Source: Thermoanaerobaculia bacterium
GTDB lineage: Bacteria; Acidobacteriota; Thermoanaerobaculia; JALWYX01
Direction of reading: 5' to 3'
DNA length: 49,061 nt
Assembly: GCA_027078415.1 (NCBI GenBank)
Contig: JALWYX010000048.1
Span: forward strand, 1-49,061
Shown here: one piece after another, positions 34,527-42,506 of the stretch
Layout of the letters: every line of letters begins with the position of its first letter
How positions within the stretch are numbered: position 1 is the stretch's first letter
Position numbers and translations under genes: made by a program
The notes under the pieces: model-generated
Told to the model about the DNA's origin: nothing
Seen by the model: only the letters and a program-made list of their open reading frames with translations
The model's database searches: none

Positions 34527-35720
34527 TTACTCAGGTGTGTAAACAAGTGTGTATGGGATTTGAACACCATCTAGATCCATTTGTATTAGAAGATTGATAA
34601 ATTCTTCATATTCACCTGGTGGTATAGTTTGACAACCAATGTTTTGAACATTACCTACGGGAATCCCATCTCTCGTAGTTGTATTTACTCTCCCACCCTT
34701 GTGGAAAAGTATTCCAGTACCTCGATAGGTTCGCCTAAGCTCATCTCCAGTGATTCTTCCATCCTGGTTTCTGTCGCGGTAAACAGGGAGTGCGTACTCT
34801 ACAGATTTTAAGTGTTTGTATGGATATTTGTTTGTTGGTTCAGCGATTGTGAACATATAGGTACCAGGTTGGAGTCGAGCTATCCCTGAAGCTGGTGCTT
34901 GGTCAGATTCTCCCTGTCCTGAATGGGTAGCAGCGTGGAATACACGAACGTGGCGTTTCCCCTCCTCATCGATCCACAGAACAGCTATAACATCGTCGTA
35001 GCGGCGAATTCTGCGATCCTCGTTTCTATGATATCTGAGCCCTACAATATTGGGACGATTCGGCTGATTCTGACGATGTTCCTGAGGAACAGTATCTATC
35101 AGACGATTATACATATTATCTTCTAATCTACTTAGTTCTTCTTTTGAACTATTTAGTTCCGCTTCTGAATTACTTAGATCTGCCTTTAATGTAGCTAGTT
35201 GATTTTTTAATCTGGCTAGTCTTTGAACTATCTCTTGATATTCAGGAGAATTGGCTGGGATGTTTCTTCTTTGTAAATCGCTAAGATTCCTCTCTAAAGT
35301 AGTAATCTCGTTTTCTAATTGGCTAATGTGCTCTCTTAGTACAGTAATCCTCTCTTTTAATTCACTGATTTTGCCTGTGAGCTCGTTATATTTATTCATA
35401 TACTCGTACATCTCTTGGCGCCTTGGGAGTTGAGTAGGTGTTGATGTCTGGGTCTGGGACACCTCCTGAGTTTGCTCTACAGTTGTTTGAGTTGAAGATT
35501 GCGGTTCTGATACTCGTGTTGTCGGCCTCTGATTTAGATGTTGGGCAAATATATTTGTTTGTTGCCTCTCAAATTGAATCAAAGGCTTGTTTTTTGTCTC
35601 TGGAAGAGTTGGTGACGAGGGGTTCTTTGTATCATCAACTTTTGCTTCAGTTTGTCTTTTATCTACCGATTTATTGGGATTTATTACCTTATTGTTAACC
35701 TTTGAAACCCGTCTAACCAT
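34527..35720 (-). CDS. Coiled-coil protein with EF-hand-like loop and L,D-transpeptidase-like C-terminus
   Basis: The 397-residue protein is modular. Residues 1-100 are polar and low in complexity (Gln/Thr/Pro-rich), with no signal peptide or membrane segment. Residues about 105-208 form a long coiled coil. The C-terminal 180 residues are globular and contain HAATHSGQG, a calcium-loop-like DRNQDGRITGDEL near 318-330, ILFHKGG and VQNIGCQTIPPGEYEEF. The His followed by GC-Q-T resembles the catalytic His/Cys arrangement of L,D-transpeptidase-like and related wall-active domains. If it acts on the wall, how it leaves the cytoplasm is unclear. AGAGGTC precedes the ATG. It is a single-gene unit. 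Confidence 0.65.
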   Translation of the reverse strand: MVRRVSKVNNKVINPNKSVDKRQTEAKVDDTKNPSSPTLPETKNKPLIQFERQQTNIFAQHLNQRPTTRVSEPQSSTQTTVEQTQEVSQTQTSTPTQLPRRQEMYEYMNKYNELTGKISELKERITVLREHISQLENEITTLERNLSDLQRRNIPANSPEYQEIVQRLARLKNQLATLKADLSNSEAELNSSKEELSRLEDNMYNRLIDTVPQEHRQNQPNRPNIVGLRYHRNEDRRIRRYDDVIAVLWIDEEGKRHVRVFHAATHSGQGESDQAPASGIARLQPGTYMFTIAEPTNKYPYKHLKSVEYALPVYRDRNQDGRITGDELRRTYRGTGILFHKGGRVNTTTRDGIPVGNVQNIGCQTIPPGEYEEFINLLIQMDLDGVQIPYTLVYTPE

Positions 35721-35964
35721 GGCTTTGACCTCTTTAAACTGTTTTTACTTATAATGGCGAAATAAAAACTCATACGGTGTTGATTAGTGTGTGATGTGTA
35801 CAATTTGCTTTCTCCAAATTGTAGATAAATATAATACATAGTTAATAAAACAGTAAAAACTTAAGAATGAAAGTAGATTTTTACTCTGATTTTTTAGTGT
35901 ATGAGCTTTAGTAATTTTAGAGATCTATATCTGTTTGATATTTAATATTAAAAGTTTTATAGTT

Positions 35965-36783
35965 TTATCTACCTTTCCATTCTTTCATGCTATCTGCTGC
36001 TCCTAGCATTTCGCTTATTGCATCACTTATCTTGGTAGGCATAGTAGCCATAAGGAATGGAGTAATCTTTACCAGCCATGGTTCTAAGACAAACAGACGG
36101 TTGTTTTTTACAGCTTCTAGAGTTTTTGCAGCGACCTCCTGTGGAGTTAAAAAGTCTGTAAAAAGTGGTGGTTTTGCTCCTTCAAACATGCCTGTGGCTA
36201 TATAGCTAGGAGCTACTATTGTGACTCCCACGTGATTGTTACCCCTTTTTTTTAACTCTTGCCTTATGGAGTGGGAAAACCCTATTACACCCCATTTTGT
36301 AGCTGCGTATACTGATCCAAAAGGGAGCCCTATAAAGCCAGCAGCACTAGCTACATTGACAAAATGTCCTCCCGGTGATGAGATTACATCCTTCCAGAAA
36401 ATCTTACTCATTATAACAACGCCTTCTAAATTGACCTTACAGGTAAGTAGGTCTTTCTCTATTTCTACCGCCTCAAACGGTCCACCAAATACAACACCAG
36501 CGTTATTTATCAAAATGTCTATAGTTCCATGTTCTTTTTCTATCTTATCTTTTAATTGTTTCACTTGTTCAACGTTAGTTACGTCTATACCATAGCCAAA
36601 TGCTCTGATATCTAAACCTTCTAGTCTTATAAGAGCACTCTCTAAAAGAGCTTCATTTTTATCTGTTGCTATTATCTCCGCTCCTTCTGTACCGAAAGCT
36701 TTTGCCATTTCGAAGCCTAAACCTCTAGCAGCTCCTGTAATAAGTACTCTTTTGAGCTTTACTACCTTTTTGTTGCCCCACAT
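35965..36783 (-). CDS. Short-chain dehydrogenase/reductase
   Basis: I place the start at ATG 36783 (272 residues) because AAGGAGA precedes it at proper spacing; a GTG at 36807 would add eight residues without a ribosome site. The fold is a classical SDR: VLITGAARGLGFEMAK (TGxxxGxG) near the start, Asp in ATDKNEA suggesting NAD preference, INNAGVVFGGP (NNAG), NVASAAGFIG with the catalytic Ser, and YAATKWGVIG with the YxxxK pair. The substrate is unknown. It is divergent from hutH, with a palindromic element between. The C-terminus ends in a Met/Ile helix without membrane character. Confidence 0.92.
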   Translation of the reverse strand: MWGNKKVVKLKRVLITGAARGLGFEMAKAFGTEGAEIIATDKNEALLESALIRLEGLDIRAFGYGIDVTNVEQVKQLKDKIEKEHGTIDILINNAGVVFGGPFEAVEIEKDLLTCKVNLEGVVIMSKIFWKDVISSPGGHFVNVASAAGFIGLPFGSVYAATKWGVIGFSHSIRQELKKRGNNHVGVTIVAPSYIATGMFEGAKPPLFTDFLTPQEVAAKTLEAVKNNRLFVLEPWLVKITPFLMATMPTKISDAISEMLGAADSMKEWKGR

Positions 36784-36812
36784 ATCTTTCTCCTTTTTTA
36801 GATACACAAAAT

Positions 36813-36826
36813 GATATCACGATATC
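36813..36826. promoter_or_regulatory. Candidate operator palindrome upstream of hutH
   Basis: Two GATATC palindromes at 36813-36818 and 36821-36826 are separated by AC, forming a 14-bp near-perfect palindrome just upstream of the putative hutH -35 and 30 bp from the divergent SDR start. It is a plausible repressor or activator site for both genes. Which regulator would bind is unknown. Confidence 0.35.
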
Positions 36827-36829
36827 TGG

Positions 36830-36857
36830 TTGGGAAAGAGTATTAATTGGGTAAAAT
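36830..36857 (+). promoter_or_regulatory. Putative promoter of hutH
   Basis: TTGGGA at 36830-36835 and TAAAAT at 36852-36857 are 16 bp apart, placing a start about 20 bases before the GGAGG ribosome site (about 36873-36877) and the ATG at 36885. Confidence 0.4.
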
Positions 36858-36884
36858 TTATAGGAACTCCCGTGGAGGTATTTT

Positions 36885-38363
36885 ATGGTTGAGATATCTG
36901 AAAGAATCAATTTAGACCTGTTTGCTAGAGTTGTAAAGTGTCAAGAGGAAGTGTTTATTAGTAAGAACACTGTGGAAAGAATGTTGCAAAGTAAGAGAGT
37001 TGTAGACAACTGTATACAGCGTGGGGAGGCTATATACGGTGTTAATACTGGTTTTGGAAAATTAGCTAGAGTACGTTTGGCAAACTCTCAACTTAGAGAG
37101 TTACAGCGTAATCTACTTATTAGTCATGCAGCAGGAGTAGGGCAGTTGTTGGATGAAGAGATAGTGAGAGGTATTATATACCTTAGAGCTCATATCCTAT
37201 CTATGGGATTCTCGGGGGTAAGACCTGTAATCGTGGAATATTTGTTGAAGTTTCTAGAAGAAGAGTTGTATCCTCTTGTACCCTCTTTAGGTTCTGTAGG
37301 TGCTAGTGGAGATTTAGCTCCTCTTGCCCATTTGGCTCTGTCTCTTATAGGGATAGGCAAAGTTAAGTTGAAGGGAGATTTGTTAGATGCCAAAAAAGCT
37401 TTGCAAAGTATAGGGTTAAAACCTCTAGAGCTTGAACCTAAAGAAGGTTTAGCTCTTGTAAACGGAACCCAAGTGATGACAGCGATATTTGCTATTTCTA
37501 TAATCGAGTTAGAATTTCTCTTTAAAGTTGCAAACACAGTTGCCGCTTTGTCTCTTATAGCGTTTGACGGTTCTTCAAAACCTTTAGATGTTAGAATTCA
37601 TGAGTTGAAACCTTACGTAGGTCAAATAGAGACAGCTAAATGTTTGAAAGATTATGTTGGGGAACTTAAAGGCTCTCGTGTACAAGATCCCTATTCTTTT
37701 CGTTGTATACCACAGGTTCACGGTGCTTTTAGAGAGTTTATGATTTTTGCAAAGAAAATTGTTGAAACTGAAATGAATTCGGTTAGCGATAATCCTATCG
37801 TTTTACCTCAAAGTGGAGAAATTTTAAACGGAGGTAATTTTCATGGAGAGATTATAGCTTTAGCTGCTGATTCGCTTAAAAACGCTACTATTTCTATGAT
37901 AGGTATATCGGAACGTAGAGTATCGAAATTGATCGATTCCTCGTTTTCAGGTCTTTCCCCATTTTTAGTAGAGGATAGTGGGGTTAAATCTGGATTTATG
38001 ATAGCTCATGTTACTTCCTCTGCTCTTCTTAACTTAGCTCGTAGTTTAGCCTTTCCTTCTTCTGTAGATTCGATATCAACCTCAGCAGATCAGGAAGACT
38101 ACGTTTCTATGGGCACCAATTCTACTTTACTTCTTAGAAGAGTGACTAATATACTCAAAGAGGTGCTGGCTATCGAATTGCTTGTAGCAATTCAAGGCAT
38201 CGATATGAGAAAAGATAGCGTGATATTACCTAAGGAGCTAGCAGAACTCAGATGCGAGTTTAGAAAAAGTGTACCATTTTGGGAAGAGAAGAACGATGTT
38301 ATGGCCGATTTAATTTCTAAATCTTTAAATTTTATAGATAATACTTTAAGAGGTATCCTATGA
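36885..38363 (+). CDS. hutH: Histidine ammonia-lyase
   Basis: HutH removes ammonia from histidine to give urocanate. The 492-residue protein has the MIO-prosthetic-group triad Ala-Ser-Gly at 140-142 in SVGASGDLAPLAH, NTGFGKL at 54-60, LLISHAAGVG (the Ser-His pair favours histidine over tyrosine), VQDPYSFRCIPQVHGA and ADQEDYVSMG with the Glu seen in histidine-specific enzymes. The length is close to the usual 500-510. No hutU, hutI or hutG is present in the window, so the rest of the pathway is elsewhere or absent. A beta-barrel-like gene follows after 16 bp. Confidence 0.94.
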   Translation: MVEISERINLDLFARVVKCQEEVFISKNTVERMLQSKRVVDNCIQRGEAIYGVNTGFGKLARVRLANSQLRELQRNLLISHAAGVGQLLDEEIVRGIIYLRAHILSMGFSGVRPVIVEYLLKFLEEELYPLVPSLGSVGASGDLAPLAHLALSLIGIGKVKLKGDLLDAKKALQSIGLKPLELEPKEGLALVNGTQVMTAIFAISIIELEFLFKVANTVAALSLIAFDGSSKPLDVRIHELKPYVGQIETAKCLKDYVGELKGSRVQDPYSFRCIPQVHGAFREFMIFAKKIVETEMNSVSDNPIVLPQSGEILNGGNFHGEIIALAADSLKNATISMIGISERRVSKLIDSSFSGLSPFLVEDSGVKSGFMIAHVTSSALLNLARSLAFPSSVDSISTSADQEDYVSMGTNSTLLLRRVTNILKEVLAIELLVAIQGIDMRKDSVILPKELAELRCEFRKSVPFWEEKNDVMADLISKSLNFIDNTLRGIL

Positions 38364-38379
38364 AAGTAGGAGGTTATAG

Positions 38380-38874
38380 ATGAAAAAAATAGTTAGTGTA
38401 CTCTCTTTATTTTTCGCTGCTACTCTTTTTGGCGATACTCATTCTTTCGGTTTTGGTTTATCTCTATGGCAGACAGTAAGCGAGTTACCTGCAGGTATAG
38501 ATACTGAAGGAGCAGCACCTTTTGTTACCTATCAATACCTTCCTGGAGGACTCTTAAAATTTGAAATAGATCTTAACTACTACGCTAATGGTTATGACGG
38601 AAGTACCAAACCTACAATTACCCCTATAGCTTTAGTACTCTTGGGTGGATCTGTATATGGAGGAGTAGGAGTTGGTACCTCTATATCAAATGGTTTTGTA
38701 GGTAACAAAGTCTCCTCTATATTCTACGTTGCTAGGTTAGGTATTCAATTCGAAATTCTTCCTAAAATATACTTAGATATACATGGCAACTACCGTAACG
38801 GGACTTTCTCTGAACTTGATAGGGCATCTGCTGATACCGTTACCATCGGTGTTGCTTTGAGGGGTAGGTTATGA
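38380..38874 (+). CDS. Small outer-membrane beta-barrel-like protein
   Basis: The 164-residue protein has a signal peptide (core about 4-16, cleavage near LFG-DT) and a mature part of about 145 residues made of alternating strands rich in Gly and aromatics (FGFGLSLWQ, LKFEIDLNYYANGY, VYGGVGVG, RLGIQFEI, LDIHGNYR). The last strand, VTIGVALRGRL, lacks a terminal Phe. It may be an eight-stranded barrel such as the OmpA/OmpX type, an inference from pattern. A clear AGGAGG lies about eight bases before the ATG. It overlaps the hydrolase gene by 4 bp. Confidence 0.7.
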   Translation: MKKIVSVLSLFFAATLFGDTHSFGFGLSLWQTVSELPAGIDTEGAAPFVTYQYLPGGLLKFEIDLNYYANGYDGSTKPTITPIALVLLGGSVYGGVGVGTSISNGFVGNKVSSIFYVARLGIQFEILPKIYLDIHGNYRNGTFSELDRASADTVTIGVALRGRL

Positions 38875-39518
38875 AGAGAGCAGTTTTTTGTCTACTGTTT
38901 GCTGTTTCGTTACCTCTTAAGGGTGAATTGATCGAAGTTAGTTTTGAGGCTGGTGATGGAGGATTTGTGGAAGCGGACTTCTACGATGCTGACTCGAAAG
39001 TAGCCGTTGTTTTGGCTCATGGGAAAGTTTTTGATAAAAATAGCTGGAAAAAGGTCGCAGATAGTTTGGAGCGCGCAAAAATCAGCGCTTTAGCTATCAA
39101 CTTTAGAGGTTACGGTTTGTCTGTAGGTATAAAAGAGGAACTGTACCACGATATTACAGGAGCTGTCGATTTTCTTAAAAGAAAAAATGTGGATTGTATA
39201 GCTGTTGTTGGAGCGAGTATGGGAGCGATTGCTCTGAAGGATTATCTTGCTTCTATACCAGGGAAAATAGATGCAGCCATATTTTTATCACCTCCCTTCT
39301 CGGAAGCTATAACCACTGAAATTCCAAAACTTATTGTATTTGGGAAAGATGAACCGATAGCAAGTAGAATAGAAAGTGTATACGAGAATAGTTCATCCCC
39401 TAAAGAGGTGTTGAAGTTGAACACGGACAAACACGCTCAGCATATATTTAAAACGTCTCAAGGAGATAATATCGTAAAGAGTATTATAAACTTCGTAAAA
39501 ACGATCTGTTCTCGATAA
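38871..39518 (+). CDS. Exported alpha/beta hydrolase
   Basis: The 215-residue protein has a short signal peptide (core about 4-15) and an alpha/beta-hydrolase fold: VVLAHGKVFDKNSW carries the oxyanion His-Gly, INFRGYGLS follows, the nucleophile elbow is VVGASMGAIAL (GxSxG), the acid lies in FGKDEPIAS, and the His in DKHAQHIF. This is the compact dienelactone-hydrolase-like size. The natural substrate is unknown, likely an ester or acyl compound in the periplasm. It is coupled to the barrel-like gene by a 4-bp overlap and its 3' end overlaps glgA by 35 bp on the opposite strand. Confidence 0.85.
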   Translation: MKRAVFCLLFAVSLPLKGELIEVSFEAGDGGFVEADFYDADSKVAVVLAHGKVFDKNSWKKVADSLERAKISALAINFRGYGLSVGIKEELYHDITGAVDFLKRKNVDCIAVVGASMGAIALKDYLASIPGKIDAAIFLSPPFSEAITTEIPKLIVFGKDEPIASRIESVYENSSSPKEVLKLNTDKHAQHIFKTSQGDNIVKSIINFVKTICSR

Positions 39519-40953
39519 TATCTCTATATAACTTGAGGTATTTCTCGCCTTGTTTATCCCAAGAAAAATCTTCTAGCATAGCTCTTTTAAGGGCAGATCT
39601 CCAGAGCTTTTTGTTTTTCCAATAATCCAACGCTAGGTTAAGGGCCCACGATAGCCCGTGAGGACTAAAGTGTTCAAAAACAAAGCCTGTGCCTGAGTCT
39701 GAGTTTGGGTCTATATGTTTTACAGAGTCCGCAAGCCCTCCCGTTTTACGTACTATCGGTAAAGTTCCGTAACGTAGAGAGTACATTTGGTTAAGTCCAC
39801 ACGGTTCAAAGAGAGATGGCATAATAAAAATATCGCTTCCAGCTTCTATAAGATGTGCTAAAAATTCACTATATCCCCCTATATATGCAACCTTTTCAGG
39901 GAAAGTGTGTGATAACCAGGAGAAAAATTGCTCATATTTTTTTTCACCTGTGCCTAGCACAACCATTCCCATCTCTCTGTTGCGAAGCAAAGGTGGGATA
40001 GAATCAAACATAAGATCGAAACCTTTTTGATAGGTAAGTCTTGATACTACACCAGCTAAAGGTATATCTAAAGAGATATTTAATTTTGTATTTTGGATAA
40101 GGAACTGTTTGTTCTTTTTTTTACCTGTTAGTTTTTTTATAGAGTATCTGTATGGTATATAAGGATCATTTACAGGATCCCATATAGAGTAATCTATACC
40201 GTTTAAAATTCCTACTAATTTTTCTTTTCTAGCTTTTAGTAGTTTATCTAAGCCGAATCCGTAAAAAGGTGTTTGTATCTCTTTAGCGTAAGTGGGACTT
40301 ACCGTAGATAAGTAGTCTGCATAGAGAATACCAGTTTTCATAAAGTTTACGAGTCCTTTCTGCAGGTCTTCTCTGTAGAGAAGGTTAGCTATATGGTCTA
40401 ATGCAAAATAAGGGAGCATTTTGCTCGAGAATATCCCTTGATATCCCAGATTGTGAAGAGTAAGAAGGGTCTTAGAGTTTGCAAACAGTTTGTCCCAGCT
40501 GTATATAGTCTTTAGATAGATTGGAATGAGGCTTGTATGCCAATCATGGATATGAAATATGTCTGGAGCCCAACCCATATATTGGCAAGCTTCTATTACG
40601 GCTCTTGAAAAAAAGGCGAATCTTATACCTTCATCCCAGTCTGATGTATAGATCGATTCTCTTCCGTATAGATGTGGGCAATGGATAAAATAAGTAGCCA
40701 GCCCATTGCTGTCGTGTACTGTGTACAGGGAAAATGAAAGGTTTAAGGGCCCCATTTTTATGGGAATATTTTGTGCAAATTCTACAGGTATCAGATTGTA
40801 TTCTCCGAGGTTTATATTTTTGTAAAGAGGCATAAAAGGTCTTACATCTACTCCTCTTTTGTGCAAAAATTTTGACAACGCTCCAGCGACATCAGCTAAT
40901 CCTCCTGTCTTTGTAAAAGGGACTATTTCTGAGCAAGCGAAAGCTATTTTCAT
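39484..40953 (-). CDS. glgA: Glycogen synthase (ADP-glucose-dependent)
   Basis: GlgA extends alpha-1,4-glucan from ADP-glucose. The 489-residue protein starts with CSEIVPFTKTGGLADVAGAL, the KTGGL donor-binding motif, and contains FHIHDWHTSLIPIYLK, LTLHNLGYQGIFS, GILNGIDYSIWDP and the C-terminal PSLFEPCGLNQMYSLRYG with the catalytic Glu and SLRYGT. It is the usual GT5 layout and length. It overlaps glgC by 4 bp upstream (40950-40953), and both probably sit on the transcript that starts at pncB. No branching enzyme is in the window. Confidence 0.97.
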   Translation of the reverse strand: MKIAFACSEIVPFTKTGGLADVAGALSKFLHKRGVDVRPFMPLYKNINLGEYNLIPVEFAQNIPIKMGPLNLSFSLYTVHDSNGLATYFIHCPHLYGRESIYTSDWDEGIRFAFFSRAVIEACQYMGWAPDIFHIHDWHTSLIPIYLKTIYSWDKLFANSKTLLTLHNLGYQGIFSSKMLPYFALDHIANLLYREDLQKGLVNFMKTGILYADYLSTVSPTYAKEIQTPFYGFGLDKLLKARKEKLVGILNGIDYSIWDPVNDPYIPYRYSIKKLTGKKKNKQFLIQNTKLNISLDIPLAGVVSRLTYQKGFDLMFDSIPPLLRNREMGMVVLGTGEKKYEQFFSWLSHTFPEKVAYIGGYSEFLAHLIEAGSDIFIMPSLFEPCGLNQMYSLRYGTLPIVRKTGGLADSVKHIDPNSDSGTGFVFEHFSPHGLSWALNLALDYWKNKKLWRSALKRAMLEDFSWDKQGEKYLKLYRDIIENRSFLRSL

Positions 40954-42218
40954 ATAACGGTTCCGTCTGGTATGGTGACTCCTTTGGGTATTACAACTAT
41001 TCCGCTTCTTATTGAATAAGTTTCAGATTCGTAGAACTCTATCCCTTTTGCATTTGTTATAGTAACGTCATTTCCTATTCTGACATCTAGATCTATTATT
41101 GAGTTTTTTATAACGCAATTTTTACCTATTCCTAGAGGAATATCATCGGTAACTCCATGCTCGTAAAATGTGGCACCCATAACTACACTGTTTTCTATCT
41201 CAGTTCCCTCCCTTATCATAGTTCTTATACCGATTATCGAATTTTTTACACTACTGCAAGTTAATATACTACCTTCACACAATATAGATTGTATTACTTC
41301 GCATCTGTTGATCTTTGCACCTGGAAGAAATCTTGGGTGCGTGTAAATAGGTTTGGTCGAACTATACAAGTTGAGCGGAGGTAGAGGAACTGTTAGCTCT
41401 AAGTTAGCTTTATGGAATGATTTGATCGTACCTATATCCTCCCAGTATCCAGTGTATATATAAACGTACACTTTGTATCTTTCTATAGCGAAGGGTATAA
41501 CTTCCTTGCCAAAATCTGTAAATGTGGTCTCGGTTAACACTTTTGTCAGAACGTCTGGCTTAAATACGTACATTCCCATGCTAGCGAGGAGAGTTTCCCT
41601 ATTTTCAGGAAAACCCAGTCTTCTTAATTGAGTTTCGGTAAGAAGCAGTTCTGTAACAACTTTTGGATCTGTAGGTTTCTCCACAAATGAGGTTATACGC
41701 CAATCGCTGTCAACCTGCATTATCCCAAATGAAGCTGCTTTGTCTGGTGTTACAGGGGTTACCGCTATTGTTATATCAGCACCACTGTCTCTATGTAAAA
41801 AAACGAATTCAGCTAAGTCCATCAAATAGAGTTGGTCCCCGGCTAAGATGAGGACCTCTGAAGGATCTGTAAATAGAATCCTCTGTAAATTTTGCCTAAC
41901 AGCATCTGCAGTTCCTTGATACCATTCTCTGCTTTCTATCGTTTGTTGTGCCGCTAATATGTTGACAAACCCGTTCCTGAAAACGTCGAACCTATATGTC
42001 CACGCTACATGTCTGTGTAAGCTTGCACTGTTAAATTGTGTCAAAAGGTATATTTTATCTATCCCAGCGTGTAACGAGTTGCTCAAGGGTATGTCTATAA
42101 GCCTGAATTTACCTCCTAAAGGTACAGCTGGTTTTGCCCTGTGTTTAGTTAAAGGCCAAAGCCTTGTTCCTTGCCCTCCACCAAGAACAGCTGTTACAAC
42201 TCTATCTATGTTTTTCAT
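40950..42218 (-). CDS. glgC: Glucose-1-phosphate adenylyltransferase
   Basis: GlgC makes ADP-glucose from ATP and glucose-1-phosphate and is the usual control point of glycogen synthesis. The 422-residue protein opens VLGGGQGTRLWPLTKHRAKP, with LIDIPLSNSLHAGI, the YQGTADAVRQN segment, ILAGDQLYLMDL, FVEKPTDP and a C-terminal left-handed beta-helix (hexapeptide-like repeats around IKNSIIDLDVRIGNDVTI). The N-terminal GGGQGTRL and KPAVP fit the bacterial/plant enzyme. It starts six bases after the dehydratase gene and overlaps glgA. Confidence 0.97.
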   Translation of the reverse strand: MKNIDRVVTAVLGGGQGTRLWPLTKHRAKPAVPLGGKFRLIDIPLSNSLHAGIDKIYLLTQFNSASLHRHVAWTYRFDVFRNGFVNILAAQQTIESREWYQGTADAVRQNLQRILFTDPSEVLILAGDQLYLMDLAEFVFLHRDSGADITIAVTPVTPDKAASFGIMQVDSDWRITSFVEKPTDPKVVTELLLTETQLRRLGFPENRETLLASMGMYVFKPDVLTKVLTETTFTDFGKEVIPFAIERYKVYVYIYTGYWEDIGTIKSFHKANLELTVPLPPLNLYSSTKPIYTHPRFLPGAKINRCEVIQSILCEGSILTCSSVKNSIIGIRTMIREGTEIENSVVMGATFYEHGVTDDIPLGIGKNCVIKNSIIDLDVRIGNDVTITNAKGIEFYESETYSIRSGIVVIPKGVTIPDGTVI

Positions 42219-42224
42219 TTATGG

Positions 42225-42506
42225 TTACCCATTAAATTCGACATTATCTATTAAAGATGCCAAAATAAAGTCTTTCTCAGTTAAAGATTTCTCTGAATGG
42301 GTAGTTAATTCCAACGTAACCTTGTTGTAATTTATCGTTATATCTGGGTGATGATCCTGTTTCTCAGCTAGTTCTGCTACAAAATTAACAAAAGCTATGG
42401 CACAACGAAAAGATGGAAATTTGTAGACCTTCTCTATTTTTTGTTCCCCTTTTAACTCCCACCCTTTTAAAGCTGTTAAATATTTTTGAATTCTATCAGC
42501 TCTCAT
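42225..42506 (-). CDS. Pterin-4a-carbinolamine dehydratase
   Basis: This small 93-residue protein has the PCD/DCoH signature: a GWEL start strand, FVNFVAELAEKQDHHPDITI with the catalytic His pair, and VTLELTTHSEKSLTEKDFILA. The enzyme recycles tetrahydropterin after aromatic amino-acid hydroxylation, but bacteria often keep it without a hydroxylase, and some homologs assist other proteins. No hydroxylase is visible here. It overlaps the ABC-class ATPase gene by 11 bp and lies six bases before glgC. Confidence 0.92.
   Translation of the reverse strand: MRADRIQKYLTALKGWELKGEQKIEKVYKFPSFRCAIAFVNFVAELAEKQDHHPDITINYNKVTLELTTHSEKSLTEKDFILASLIDNVEFNG

Noticed and set aside
35852-35885. Inverted repeat AGTAAAAA / TTTTTACT as a terminator
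   Set aside because: Eight AT-rich pairs with an 18-base loop is too weak and lies where no transcript is known to end.
35941-35952. Perfect palindrome TTTAATATTAAA near the dehydrogenase stop
   Set aside because: A 12-bp all-AT palindrome is expected by chance in this AT-rich gap and has no neighbours of note.
36885-38363. Tyrosine or phenylalanine ammonia-lyase instead of histidine ammonia-lyase
   Set aside because: The Ser-His pair after NLLI and the QEDYVSMG Glu fit the histidine-specific group.
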